From contig LUOO01000044.1 in the NCBI GenBank assembly GCA_001626765.1, positions 1-50,904 on the forward strand: 50,904 bases of DNA, written 5' to 3'. How positions within the stretch are numbered: the stretch's first letter is position 1; each line of letters begins with the position of its first letter. The notes below the pieces were generated by a model that ran no database searches, was not told where the DNA came from, and worked only from the letters and a program-made list of their open reading frames with translations. Below are positions 28,327-35,846 of this stretch, piece after piece. The position numbers and the translations under genes are program-made. Source of the DNA: Maritimibacter sp. REDSEA-S28_B5. GTDB lineage: Bacteria; Pseudomonadota; Alphaproteobacteria; Rhodobacterales; Rhodobacteraceae.

Positions 28327-29614
28327 TCGACCAAGTCCGATTGGCTTGCAGGGTGACGACGGGGGAAAAGCCCATGTAGCTCAGGCCCCGGAAATCCGCC
28401 GTGATACTGGCGCCGAGGATGTGATCCTGACGCCCCGTCAAGGAAAACGGCGATACGGCATAATCCTTGTAGGCATAGGACGCCCCCACCGAGAACAGCG
28501 CGCCCACGATCGGCCGCGACAGGGCGTAATCCACCCCAATCGAGGGCATCCGGTAGACCTGTGCGGGCCCGGTCGAGAAACTCTTGGCAAAGGTGGCGGT
28601 CACCGACACATCATCACCCCAGGGCAGTTCATGGGAATAGGTCGCGCCAGCGCGGAGCACCGTCTCGGGCAAGAGGCCCGGCGCCACGATTTCCGCCCGG
28701 TCGGCCCGCGCCGTCAGGGTGAGCGAGTCGCGCCCGTCGACCAGCGGAAAGGTCAGGGCCGCACCCGCACCGTAGAAATCCGAGAGCTTGTTGCCACCAT
28801 ACCAGTTTCGCCCGGCCCGACCCGACAGGTCGAGCCGCGTGCCGTTGGTGTCGAGGATGAAGCTCTGCCGAAGCGCCAGCGCCACCTGATAATAGTCGTA
28901 ATCGTGCCCGGACACGCCGGGGGCGGCAGCCCGCGACCCGGCATCGAGCCAGTTCATGCGTCCGGCCACTTCGACCCCCACCGTCGTCTGGGACCGGGGC
29001 GTCGAGATCAGGCGATAGTAGAGGCCCAGTTCTGCCTCCGCCGTCCAGCCCGAAAGGGCCCGTGCCGTAGGCGACAGGACAAAGGGCAGCCCGGCGATCA
29101 TGATGATCTTTTCCGACGACCCGTTGTTGATGTTCGTGTTCGGCGACAGTCCCGCCGAGAACCGGAAGGACCACGGGTTTTGCCGGCGCACCGTCTGATA
29201 GACGCGGGCCACATTCGCGACCTCGGCGTCGCTTTGGGTGTGCTGCACGGCGCGTCGCAGCCAGAATTGTGCAAGCGTATAGTTGCCGTCCGTCGCGACC
29301 ACGTCCGCGACGATCATCGCCGAGGCATAACGCGCGGCCTCGATGCCTTCCGAGGCGCGGTAGGCCTCGATCGCGGTGTCGCGTGCGGCACGGGGTTGGC
29401 CGAGACTGGACAGGGCGCGCGCGCGCAGGAGCAGCGCATCAATGTCCCTGGGGTTTTCGGCGATCACCACGTCAGCAAGTGTGAGCGCGGTCGCGGGGTT
29501 GCCGGCCTGCAGCGCCTCGACCGAAGCCGAAAGCCGGTCGTCCCGGCCCTGCGCCATGGCGGATGTCGCCGTCAAGGTCATACAGACCAGCGCAACGAAA
29601 AGCGTTCTAACCAA
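28265..29614 (-). CDS. Slam-like outer-membrane protein (TPR plus DUF560 barrel)
   Basis: A 449-residue outer-membrane protein. Signal peptide 1 to about 21; residues about 25-150 form TPR-like helices (ALTLADVVIAENPRDIDALLLRARAL, AQFWLRRAVQHTQSDAEV). From about 155 alternating beta-strands make a barrel, finishing in GGVSLQSRF with the terminal Phe needed for BAM insertion. This matches surface lipoprotein assembly modifiers, which move lipoproteins to the cell surface. No obvious lipoprotein client is next door; the only linked gene is the overlapping DUF1194 remnant. Confidence 0.75.
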   Translation of the reverse strand: MVRTLFVALVCMTLTATSAMAQGRDDRLSASVEALQAGNPATALTLADVVIAENPRDIDALLLRARALSSLGQPRAARDTAIEAYRASEGIEAARYASAMIVADVVATDGNYTLAQFWLRRAVQHTQSDAEVANVARVYQTVRRQNPWSFRFSAGLSPNTNINNGSSEKIIMIAGLPFVLSPTARALSGWTAEAELGLYYRLISTPRSQTTVGVEVAGRMNWLDAGSRAAAPGVSGHDYDYYQVALALRQSFILDTNGTRLDLSGRAGRNWYGGNKLSDFYGAGAALTFPLVDGRDSLTLTARADRAEIVAPGLLPETVLRAGATYSHELPWGDDVSVTATFAKSFSTGPAQVYRMPSIGVDYALSRPIVGALFSVGASYAYKDYAVSPFSLTGRQDHILGASITADFRGLSYMGFSPVVTLQANRTWSNVSIYTQQSISGGVSLQSRF

Positions 29615-29851
29615 ACTGCCCTCTCACCTCGATTTTCTCCACAGTAGGCCAAGACCGCCGAGAACCCAAGCCGCACGAAATCCCGCTCGGGCGCTTTGGG
29701 CGCCTTGGCGCGCAGGTGTTGCAGTCACGTCGCCGTATCGTGCGGCTCGTGCAGGGATGTTGGGTCTTTGACCGTCTCCCTCTACTATATATGGAGATGT
29801 TGGGGCCGCGAGGGATTCGCCGCGGCCGGTCCAACGCCAGCGGAGGGACAG

Positions 29852-30667
29852 ATGCGCCAATACCTCGATTGCCTGCAGACCGTGCTCGATCACGGGACAC
29901 CATCGACCGACCGGACCGGCACCGGGACGATCTCGTATTTCGGAATGCAGGCGCGCTATTCGTTGGCCGACGGCTTCCCTCTCGTCACCACGAAGAAGCT
30001 GCATCTGAAATCCATCGTGCATGAGCTACTCTGGTTTCTCGCGGGCGACACGAACATCGGCTACCTCAAGGAAAACGGCGTCTCGATCTGGGACGAATGG
30101 GCCGACGAGAACGGCGACCTCGGCCCGGTCTACGGCCATCAGTGGCGGCATTTTCCGTCTGTCTCCTACGAGAACGGTCAGCCGGTCATTGGCGAGGTCG
30201 ACCAGATCGCGAAGCTCGTCGAGCAGATCAAGCGCACCCCTGACAGCCGCCGGTTGATCGTGTCGGCCTGGAACCCGGGCGAGGTCGACCAGATGGCTCT
30301 GCCGCCCTGTCACACGCTTTGGCAGGTGCGGATCATCGGCGGCAAGTTGCACCTGCAACTCTATCAGCGGTCGGCGGACATGTTCCTTGGCGTGCCTTTC
30401 AACATCGCCTCCTACGCGCTGCTTCTGGTGATGCTTGCCCATGTGACCGGCTATGAGCCGGGGGATTTCGTCCATTCTATCGGCGACGCACATATCTATT
30501 CGAACCATATGGACCAGGTGCGCGAGCAGCTCTCGCGCACGCCGATGGAGCGTCCGCGCCTGCGCCTGACCCGCGACGTCCCGTCGCTTTTCGATTTCCG
30601 CTACGAGGATTTCGCCTTCGACGACTACACGCCGCAACCCGCGATCAAGGCGCCGGTCGCAGTATGA
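29852..30667 (+). CDS. thyA: Thymidylate synthase
   Basis: A complete 271-residue enzyme that makes dTMP from dUMP with methylenetetrahydrofolate. The catalytic cysteine is residue 153 in [21 protein letters not shown] at the N-terminus and the [19 protein letters not shown] and HIYSNH segments are canonical. GGAGGGACAG precedes the ATG at 29852. It overlaps folA by 4 bp (ATGA), so the synthase and the reductase that regenerates its folate are co-translated. Confidence 0.96.
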   Translation: MRQYLDCLQTVLDHGTPSTDRTGTGTISYFGMQARYSLADGFPLVTTKKLHLKSIVHELLWFLAGDTNIGYLKENGVSIWDEWADENGDLGPVYGHQWRHFPSVSYENGQPVIGEVDQIAKLVEQIKRTPDSRRLIVSAWNPGEVDQMALPPCHTLWQVRIIGGKLHLQLYQRSADMFLGVPFNIASYALLLVMLAHVTGYEPGDFVHSIGDAHIYSNHMDQVREQLSRTPMERPRLRLTRDVPSLFDFRYEDFAFDDYTPQPAIKAPVAV

Positions 30668-31143
30668 TCTCGCTCGTCGTCGCAAGGGACCGGAACGGGG
30701 CCATCGGCAAGGACGGGGGCATCCCGTGGCATGCGCCCGAGGACCTGCGCCGGTTCAAGCGCGAAACCATCGGCGGGGCCGTGATCATGGGGCGCACGAC
30801 ATGGGAAAGTCTGCCGTTCAAGCCCTTGAAGGACCGGCTGAATGTCGTGGTGTCGCGCGACAGGAGCCTGGCCGATCATGTGGTCAGGTCCGTCGAGGCC
30901 GCGGTGGATCTGGCACGGGCAGAAGGCTATGACCGGATATACGGGATCGGCGGGCAGGGGATCTATCGCGACATGCTGCCCCTGGCGCACCGTCTGGTGA
31001 TCACAGAGGTGGATCTCGAGGTCGATACGCCGGATGCAGTCTTTCCGCCCTTCGATCCCGAGGCCTGGGTGCGGATAGCGGCTGAGCCGGTCGCATCTTC
31101 GACGGTGGGACTCGTGCTGACGGAATGGCTGCGCAAACTGTGA
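30664..31143 (+). CDS. folA: Dihydrofolate reductase
   Basis: A 159-residue reductase of dihydrofolate using [36 protein letters not shown] is the N-terminal fold with the usual W-x-x-P-x-D/E substrate region (WHAPED), [12 protein letters not shown] binds NADPH, and [14 protein letters not shown] is the conserved G-G-x-x-I/V-Y element. Translationally coupled to thyA by the ATGA overlap. Confidence 0.95.
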   Translation: MISLVVARDRNGAIGKDGGIPWHAPEDLRRFKRETIGGAVIMGRTTWESLPFKPLKDRLNVVVSRDRSLADHVVRSVEAAVDLARAEGYDRIYGIGGQGIYRDMLPLAHRLVITEVDLEVDTPDAVFPPFDPEAWVRIAAEPVASSTVGLVLTEWLRKL

Positions 31144-31279
31144 CGGGGTCTCGTCCCTGCCTCACAAATACGCTGCAGTGCGGAAAATTCACTCGGCGAA
31201 TGTATCACAGGGTGTCGTCAGAGGGCCACAAACCGGGCATCAAGAAAATTTCAACAAGTATGGAACCAAGGTAACTATT

Positions 31280-31302
31280 GAAACGTTTCGTACTGTTTCG
31301 TA
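31280..31302 (+). promoter_or_regulatory. Palindrome plus 10-bp-period direct repeat
   Basis: GAAACGTTTC (31280-31289) is a perfect palindrome. GTTTCGTA occurs at 31285-31292 and again at 31295-31302, exactly one helical turn apart. These lie 11-33 bp upstream of the exported hypothetical protein, where a regulator or the core promoter would sit. Confidence 0.35.
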
Positions 31303-31312
31303 GAATTTTCAT

Positions 31313-31723
31313 ATGGGATACTGGGTCATTGGTAGGGCCGCGCTCTTGGCGCTCGCTCTTGGAACAAGCTCCACGACTGGTGCATTTGCCTTGGGTTCGT
31401 GGGAATGCGTTGCAATCGACGGCGCAAAAGACACGGTCAGCGATGCTGCAACGCAGGCGACGCTGTCCAAGAAGTTCTTCGTAAAGAACGACGGCTCCCT
31501 GCAGGTTGTCGATGTCGTGGTAGAGGCGCCTGCGCCGAAACGAACCGTCTACGAGGTCATCGTGGACGGGCTTGTCGAGGTCTTGGGTATCCAGGCGCCG
31601 CGTCAGTTCGTCGACCGTGTCGCCCGCGCCGACCGCAAGGAGGGCCGCCCGCCCGAGGCGATCTACTGGGCGCTCTCGCCAACCAAACCGGCGGGCCGCA
31701 ACGCGTGGAAACCCCAGTGCTGA
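31313..31723 (+). CDS. Exported hypothetical protein
   Basis: A 136-residue protein with a signal peptide (AALLALALGTSSTTGAFA, cleavage near residue 26). The mature part is mostly charged: GSWECVAIDGAKDTVSDAATQATLSK..., RTVYEVIVDGLVEVLGIQ, ending KPAGRNAWKPQC, with two cysteines that could pair. No clear ribosome site precedes the ATG. Family not recognised. Confidence 0.5.
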   Translation: MGYWVIGRAALLALALGTSSTTGAFALGSWECVAIDGAKDTVSDAATQATLSKKFFVKNDGSLQVVDVVVEAPAPKRTVYEVIVDGLVEVLGIQAPRQFVDRVARADRKEGRPPEAIYWALSPTKPAGRNAWKPQC

Positions 31724-31868
31724 CTGGCTGACACGATCGGCTGAGGGCCCGCGCGCCATCAGCCCGCGTTCGCATCCTTCCCAGGTATCCGCGCCTGCCT
31801 GCATGCTCGACTGATCCGGTCGTCTCGCCAGACCGTAATCCTTGAAGAAATCACATTCGAGGTGCGCG

Positions 31869-32270
31869 ATGCAGGCGATTTTTCTTTATCTGGTGACGGC
31901 TGTCATTTTTCTCGGGATTGATGCCGTGATGCTGAACAAGGTCATGAAACCCTTGTTCGAAACCCATCTGGGCGACTGGCTCCAGCTTCCGATCCGCATC
32001 GTGCCCGCCGCGATCTTTTACCTTTTTTATGTGGGGGGCGTTGTCTGGCTGGTATCCTGGCCCGCGCTCAAGAACGGCACGCCGGTAAGCGCGCTGGTCA
32101 GCGGCGCGGTGATCGGTGCGCTTGCCTATGGCACCTACGAGTTCACGAACTACGCGACCCTGCGTCTTTGGTCACCGCAGATGGTGGCGACTGACGTGAT
32201 CTGGGGCACGGTCCTGACCGGCTTTTCCGCCTGGGCGGGTGTGATGATCATTCGGGCCTTCCAGTCCTGA
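31869..32270 (+). CDS. DUF2177 membrane protein
   Basis: A 133-residue inner-membrane protein with four hydrophobic helices: FLYLVTAVIFLGIDAVML, IRIVPAAIFYLFYVGGVVWL, ALVSGAVIGALAYGTYEFTNYATL and VIWGTVLTGFSAWAGVMII. The YGTYEFTNYATL loop is a DUF2177 hallmark. GAGG before the ATG at 31869 decides the start. Function unknown. Confidence 0.8.
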   Translation: MQAIFLYLVTAVIFLGIDAVMLNKVMKPLFETHLGDWLQLPIRIVPAAIFYLFYVGGVVWLVSWPALKNGTPVSALVSGAVIGALAYGTYEFTNYATLRLWSPQMVATDVIWGTVLTGFSAWAGVMIIRAFQS

Positions 32271-32314
32271 GCAGAACGGCGCCTTGCGCCGGTTCTGATC
32301 GACCGAAAAGCAAG

Positions 32315-32339
32315 AAACCCCGCGGCAGACGCGGGGTTT
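32315..32339. terminator. Bidirectional rho-independent terminator
   Basis: AAACCCCGC-N7-GCGGGGTTT, a perfect 9-bp stem flanked by A and T tracts, between the convergent DUF2177 and cold-shock genes. Confidence 0.75.
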
Positions 32340-32358
32340 GTCATGTTCTCGGGAATGA

Positions 32359-32565
32359 TCAGAGCGACTTGATGTCGCCTGCGCTTTCGCGCCCGTCCCG
32401 TCCGGGGATCATCTCGTAGGACACTTTCTGATTGTCTGCGAGGCTTTTCAACCCGGCGCGTTCCACGGCCGAAATATGGACGAACACGTCCTTGCCACCA
32501 TCGTCCGGGGCGATAAAGCCATAACCCTTGGTCGTGTTGAACCACTTCACGGTGCCAGTGGGCAT
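32359..32565 (-). CDS. cspA: Cold-shock domain protein
   Basis: A 68-residue single-stranded RNA/DNA-binding protein. RNP1 is KGYGFIAPD and RNP2 is DVFVHISAV, on the standard CSD five-strand barrel (TGTVKWFNTTKGYGFI). GGAGACAGACGGA precedes the ATG. The family acts as an RNA chaperone; which growth or stress condition induces this copy cannot be seen. Confidence 0.93.
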   Translation of the reverse strand: MPTGTVKWFNTTKGYGFIAPDDGGKDVFVHISAVERAGLKSLADNQKVSYEMIPGRDGRESAGDIKSL

Positions 32566-32729
32566 TCCGTCTGTCTCCTTCAGTCATACCGTCCGCGACA
32601 TTGCGACGGGGTGGTGCGGCAAGTCTTCAGCTGCCCCGCACCAGCGGTTGACTGGAAGTACTGTTGTCACGCAAATCATGGTGAACAAAGCGGAACAAAA
32701 ATCAAGTGAAGTTTGCAGGAGGCCAATGA

Positions 32730-33053
32730 ATGAAGGTGTATGGGATCAAGTCCTGCGACAAGGTGCGCGCGGCGATGAAGGCGCTCACATCTGCCGGGCG
32801 CGCGCCGGAGCTGGTGGATATCCGGGAGCAGCCGCTTCAAATATCTGATCTCGAAGCATTTCACTCCGCCTTCGGGGATCGGCTCGTGAATCGTCAGTCC
32901 ACGACCTGGCGCCAGCTGTCAGAGGCGGAACGTGGCGACGATCCGGTCGCGCTGATCGCTGCCCATCCGGCGCTCATGAAGCGTCCGGTGATCGTCGATG
33001 GCGCGCGTATGAGCATCGGCTGGGATGCCGCCGCTCAGGCCGACTGGCTCTGA
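32730..33053 (+). CDS. ArsC/Spx-family protein (YffB type)
   Basis: A 107-residue thioredoxin-fold protein. MKVYGIKSCDKVRAAMKAL has a single cysteine (Cys9) in the C-D-K/N-x-R form of YffB-like arsenate reductase relatives, and KRPVIVDGARMSIGW includes the conserved R-P-V-I. The lone cysteine argues against a classic arsenate reductase; YffB is a glutathione-dependent thiol protein of uncertain role. GCAGGAGGCC precedes the start. Its 3' end overlaps the convergent DoxX gene by 19 bp. Confidence 0.8.
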   Translation: MKVYGIKSCDKVRAAMKALTSAGRAPELVDIREQPLQISDLEAFHSAFGDRLVNRQSTTWRQLSEAERGDDPVALIAAHPALMKRPVIVDGARMSIGWDAAAQADWL

Positions 33054-33580
33054 CCGTTGCCACCCCTCGCGAGTCGGTCAATCGACAGGGGACCGCCGCC
33101 CAATAAGACGCAGGTCGCGAGCGGCATCATCCACAGCAGCCTTTGATCGAGGATCACGCTGTCCGGTGCCCGGTCGAAGATCGCCCCGAGCGTGATCCCG
33201 TCGCCCCATGAGCCGTGGCCGATCAGGTCGGTGAGGCTTTGCAAGAGGATGAACCCCATCATGCCAAGCGCGGCGGGCCGGGTGAACAGGCCTAAAGCCA
33301 GAAGAGCGGGCAGCAGGAACTCGGCAAGAGTGCCGCCGGCAACGACGAGGTCGTGAAAGGGTGACAGGGCGCTGACATCGTAGTTCACCGCCTCCATCGC
33401 GCGTGGAAAGATCTGCGCATAGGCGTTCACTGACAGCGCGGCACCGTCGATCTTGGTCAGGGCCGAGGCCCAGTAATAGGGTAGCAGCACGGCGACAAAG
33501 ATGAAGCGCGCAAGGGTCGGAAGCGCCAGGGGCGCGGACATGTCGAGCCAAAGATAGAGGCGGTGTAGGGTCAGGGTCAC
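33035..33580 (-). CDS. DoxX-family membrane protein of the bufferin operon
   Basis: A 181-residue inner-membrane protein with about four helices (LARFIFVAVLLPYYWASALTKI, LAEFLLPALLALGLFTRP, AALGMMGFILLQSLTDLI, LLWMMPLATCVLLGGGPLSI). Its start overlaps the bufC stop by 4 bp, so the two are co-translated. DoxX/DUF417-type proteins are the usual last gene of bufferin (buf/gig) operons, where they are thought to aid maturation or redox handling in the membrane. Confidence 0.8.
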   Translation of the reverse strand: MTLTLHRLYLWLDMSAPLALPTLARFIFVAVLLPYYWASALTKIDGAALSVNAYAQIFPRAMEAVNYDVSALSPFHDLVVAGGTLAEFLLPALLALGLFTRPAALGMMGFILLQSLTDLIGHGSWGDGITLGAIFDRAPDSVILDQRLLWMMPLATCVLLGGGPLSIDRLARGGNGQSQSA

Positions 33581-34287
33581 GACGGGAACTCCACGGTGAC
33601 GATGGCGCCCCGCGCGATGAGCCGGGACAGGGCGCGAGGAAGATCGAGATCGGGGATGCGGGCCGCGTCGCCGATCGGTTTGTCGCGCAAGGCGTCGATG
33701 AACGCCGCCTCGGCGCTAGGGCTGCGTTCGGCGAGCGGGTCCCAGTCGGGGCGCGAGACGAGCACGGTTTCGGCTCCGGCGCTTGGTTTCGGCGCAAGTG
33801 CATCGCGATTTGCTCGCCAGATCGAATAGAGCGGGTATCGGGAGGACAGCACACGAACCGCCGGGGCAAGCCCGATCTGCGCCGCACCGATCCTCGGGTC
33901 ACGCAGGACATCCTTGTCCACGGCGACGGCATCGGCGGCGTGGTAGGCCTGCAGGATCGCCCGATCGAGCCGCGCGCAGTCGGCGAGATAGGGCACGGTC
34001 GCGGCGGGCGCAAACGTCTCGATGAAAGAAGGGAAAGCGGCGCCGTACGTTGACAGAACGGGCGAGCGTGGCGGGTTTCGGCGGATGAACACGGTCGCCA
34101 TGGCGCGGAAGAACGGATGTCCCACAAGCCGCGCAACGGTCGGAAAGCCGTCCTCCAAGGCATCGGCGAGGGAGGCGATGACATTGTTGCGGTAGACATT
34201 GAAGCGATCTTGAGCGGGCGCCTCGCCCGGTGTCAGAAGACCGGCGGGAACGGACGTGTCGTCGAGCAGGTGGGAGGACCAGAGCAT
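33577..34287 (-). CDS. DUF2063 bufferin maturation partner (BufC-like)
   Basis: A 236-residue protein. The N-terminal DUF2063 domain has RFNVYRNNVIASLADALEDGFPTVARLVG and FFRAMATVFIRRNPPRSPVLSTYG; the C-terminal half binds the partner enzyme and precursor in related systems (HvfC/MbnC class). AAGGAG 8 bp before the ATG at 34287 decides the start over 34314. With the DUF692 protein it should form the heterodimer that modifies cysteines of the precursor. It follows the 22-bp palindrome and is coupled to doxX. Confidence 0.85.
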   Translation of the reverse strand: MLWSSHLLDDTSVPAGLLTPGEAPAQDRFNVYRNNVIASLADALEDGFPTVARLVGHPFFRAMATVFIRRNPPRSPVLSTYGAAFPSFIETFAPAATVPYLADCARLDRAILQAYHAADAVAVDKDVLRDPRIGAAQIGLAPAVRVLSSRYPLYSIWRANRDALAPKPSAGAETVLVSRPDWDPLAERSPSAEAAFIDALRDKPIGDAARIPDLDLPRALSRLIARGAIVTVEFPS

Positions 34288-34356
34288 CGGGGATTCTCCT
34301 TTGGACACGGTCATGAGGCGCGCGTGTGGCGGCTCGGACGATCTGCGAGGATTCCG

Positions 34357-34378
34357 GGATTCTAGAATTCTAGAATCC
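34357..34378. repeat. Perfect 22-bp palindrome between bufB and bufC
   Basis: The two halves are GGATTCTAGAA and its exact complement TTCTAGAATCC, with no spacer. TTCTAGAA thus occurs twice in tandem. It lies 22 bp after the bufB stop and 70 bp before the bufC start, in a small AT-rich island. It could be a regulator site, an mRNA processing hairpin or a mobile-repeat remnant. Confidence 0.7.
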
Positions 34379-34399
34379 TGAAATGATGGTTTTAGCTAT

Positions 34400-35275
34400 C
34401 TATCTCAGGACCTTGCGTCGCACCCCGACCTTGGATCGAGACCCGAGGTGTCGCCTTGCCCGGACCGCTTCGGCCTCGAGTGTCGACCAGTCAGGCACAT
34501 CGGTGTCCCATTCGATCAGCGTCGCCACCGGGCCGGTCCGCGCAATCGTCTCGGCGTAGAGCGTCCAGACATCCTCCGCCACCTCGCAGCCGTGGCTGTC
34601 GATCAGAAGCGGCGCTCCGGTGCTGTCTGACTGTTGGTCATGCCCGCCCAAGTGGATCTCGCCGACCGCCTGCATGGGGAAGCCGGCCAGATAGGCCCGC
34701 GGGTCGATCCGCTGGTTGGTGCAGGAGACCTGCACGTTGTTGACGTCGAGAAGAAGCCCGCAGCCGGTGCGCCGCACGATCTCGCGCAGGAACTCGGTCT
34801 CTTCCATCTCGGTGTCGGTGAATTCCAGATACAGGCTCGGGTTCTCGAGAAGCAGCTGCCTTCCCAGCACCTCCTGCACCCGGTCGATATGGCGACAGAC
34901 GCGGGTCAGCGTCACAGCGGTATAGGGCAGGGGCAGGAGATCGTTGAAGAACAGGCCGCCATGGCTCGACCAGGCGAGATGTTCGGAAAAGCGCGCAGGT
35001 TCCAGCCAGCGGACCAGATGCGCGACGCGGGCGAGATGGTCCTCGTCCAGCGTCTCGCCACCGATCGACAACCCGACACCGTGGACCGAGATCGGGAACC
35101 GCTCGGCCAGCGCGCGAAGCTGCGCGAGCGGCCTGCCGCCGTCGCCAAGGTAATTCTCGGCGTGGATTTCAAGCCAGCCGACCGCGCCGGGATCGCTGAT
35201 CAGGTTCGCATAGTGCTGCGGCTTGAAGCCAACTCCCACGGTCGCGGGCAGGCCCTGTCTGGTTGTGTCCAACAT
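34400..35275 (-). CDS. DUF692 multinuclear iron oxidase, bufferin maturation (BufB-like)
   Basis: A 291-residue TIM-barrel protein of the MbnB/DUF692 family, which uses a multi-iron centre to convert cysteines of a precursor peptide into thiooxazole or oxazolone-type groups. Visible ligand motifs include EIHAENYLG, SVHGVGLSIG, ENPSLYLEF, LLLDVNNVQVSC, GEIHLGGHDQ and IDSHGCEV. GGAGGG before the ATG at 35275 fixes the start. It sits directly after the DUF2282 precursor gene, separated by a strong hairpin. Confidence 0.9.
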   Translation of the reverse strand: MLDTTRQGLPATVGVGFKPQHYANLISDPGAVGWLEIHAENYLGDGGRPLAQLRALAERFPISVHGVGLSIGGETLDEDHLARVAHLVRWLEPARFSEHLAWSSHGGLFFNDLLPLPYTAVTLTRVCRHIDRVQEVLGRQLLLENPSLYLEFTDTEMEETEFLREIVRRTGCGLLLDVNNVQVSCTNQRIDPRAYLAGFPMQAVGEIHLGGHDQQSDSTGAPLLIDSHGCEVAEDVWTLYAETIARTGPVATLIEWDTDVPDWSTLEAEAVRARRHLGSRSKVGVRRKVLR

Positions 35276-35294
35276 CTGTCCCTCCAGTCCCAAG

Positions 35295-35326
35295 GGGGCG
35301 CGGGCGGCGTTCCTCGCCCGCGCCCC
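35295..35326. promoter_or_regulatory. 12-bp GC hairpin between precursor and maturase genes
   Basis: GGGGCGCGGGCG-N8-CGCCCGCGCCCC is a perfect 12-bp stem in the 66-bp gap between bufA and bufB. It has no T-run. Such hairpins protect upstream mRNA or cause partial termination, which would let the precursor be made in excess over the enzymes. Confidence 0.6.
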
Positions 35327-35341
35327 GGTGCTGTGCGTGGT

Positions 35342-35650
35342 TCACATCGCCGGCAGGTCGCGCTCGAGCGGCTCGAGCGAACCCATGCGTTCCACCATGT
35401 CGGAGGTCATGCTGGCCTCGATCGTGATCTCCTCGCAGGTGCCCGCGGGGACCAGCGACCAGGCGTTGCCCTGATAGTCGACCTTGGATGTGCCGGCGCA
35501 GGTCGTGCCCGGTCCTGCCGCGCAGCCGTTTTCACCGGCCTTCGCAACGCCGTAGCATTTTTCCATGTCCTGCGCCGAGGCCCCGGTCGAAAGCGAGGCG
35601 AGCGCGGCGGCCATGGCACCCGCGATGGTGAGATTGGTTTTTAGAGACAT
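35342..35650 (-). CDS. Bufferin-type RiPP precursor (DUF2282)
   Basis: A 102-residue protein: signal peptide 1 to about 26 ([12 protein letters not shown]), then a core with four cysteines at 32, 43, 51 and 72 in [18 protein letters not shown] and AGTCEEI. This spacing is that of bufferin-1 precursors, ribosomally made peptides whose central cysteines are modified and which are exported and bind copper. The tail after Cys72, about 30 acidic residues ending [11 protein letters not shown], is longer than in the bufferins I recall. GGAGGACGGA precedes the ATG. A CGTAAC (minus-strand GTTACG) 66 bp upstream could be part of an ECF-sigma promoter (weak). Confidence 0.87.
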   Translation of the reverse strand: MSLKTNLTIAGAMAAALASLSTGASAQDMEKCYGVAKAGENGCAAGPGTTCAGTSKVDYQGNAWSLVPAGTCEEITIEASMTSDMVERMGSLEPLERDLPAM

Positions 35651-35797
35651 TCCGTCCTCCTGTTTGCGTTCGTCAAACCGCGTCTGGCGGTGGCCAATTG
35701 GTAGGTCGCAGAAGGCGTAACAAACCACTCACAGCGCCGTGCGGCGCGGCCCTGTGACGCGGCTGAAACAAACGCTTTCGTGAGTTGGACGTGAAAA

Positions 35798-35825
35798 GGG
35801 CGGCCCCATGGACCGCCCTTTTTTT
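35798..35825. terminator. Rho-independent terminator downstream of thrS
   Basis: GGGCGG-N9-CCGCCC followed by seven T on the plus strand and preceded by AAAA, so it works in both directions. It closes thrS (minus strand) and separates it from the bufferin operon. Confidence 0.7.
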
Positions 35826-35846
35826 AGACTTATCAAAGGTTTGGCG

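Noticed and set aside
32683..32696. GAAC-N6-GAAC, reminiscent of the alphaproteobacterial LexA box
   Set aside because: The LexA consensus needs a 7-bp spacer and the flanking genes (cold shock, ArsC-like) are not SOS genes.
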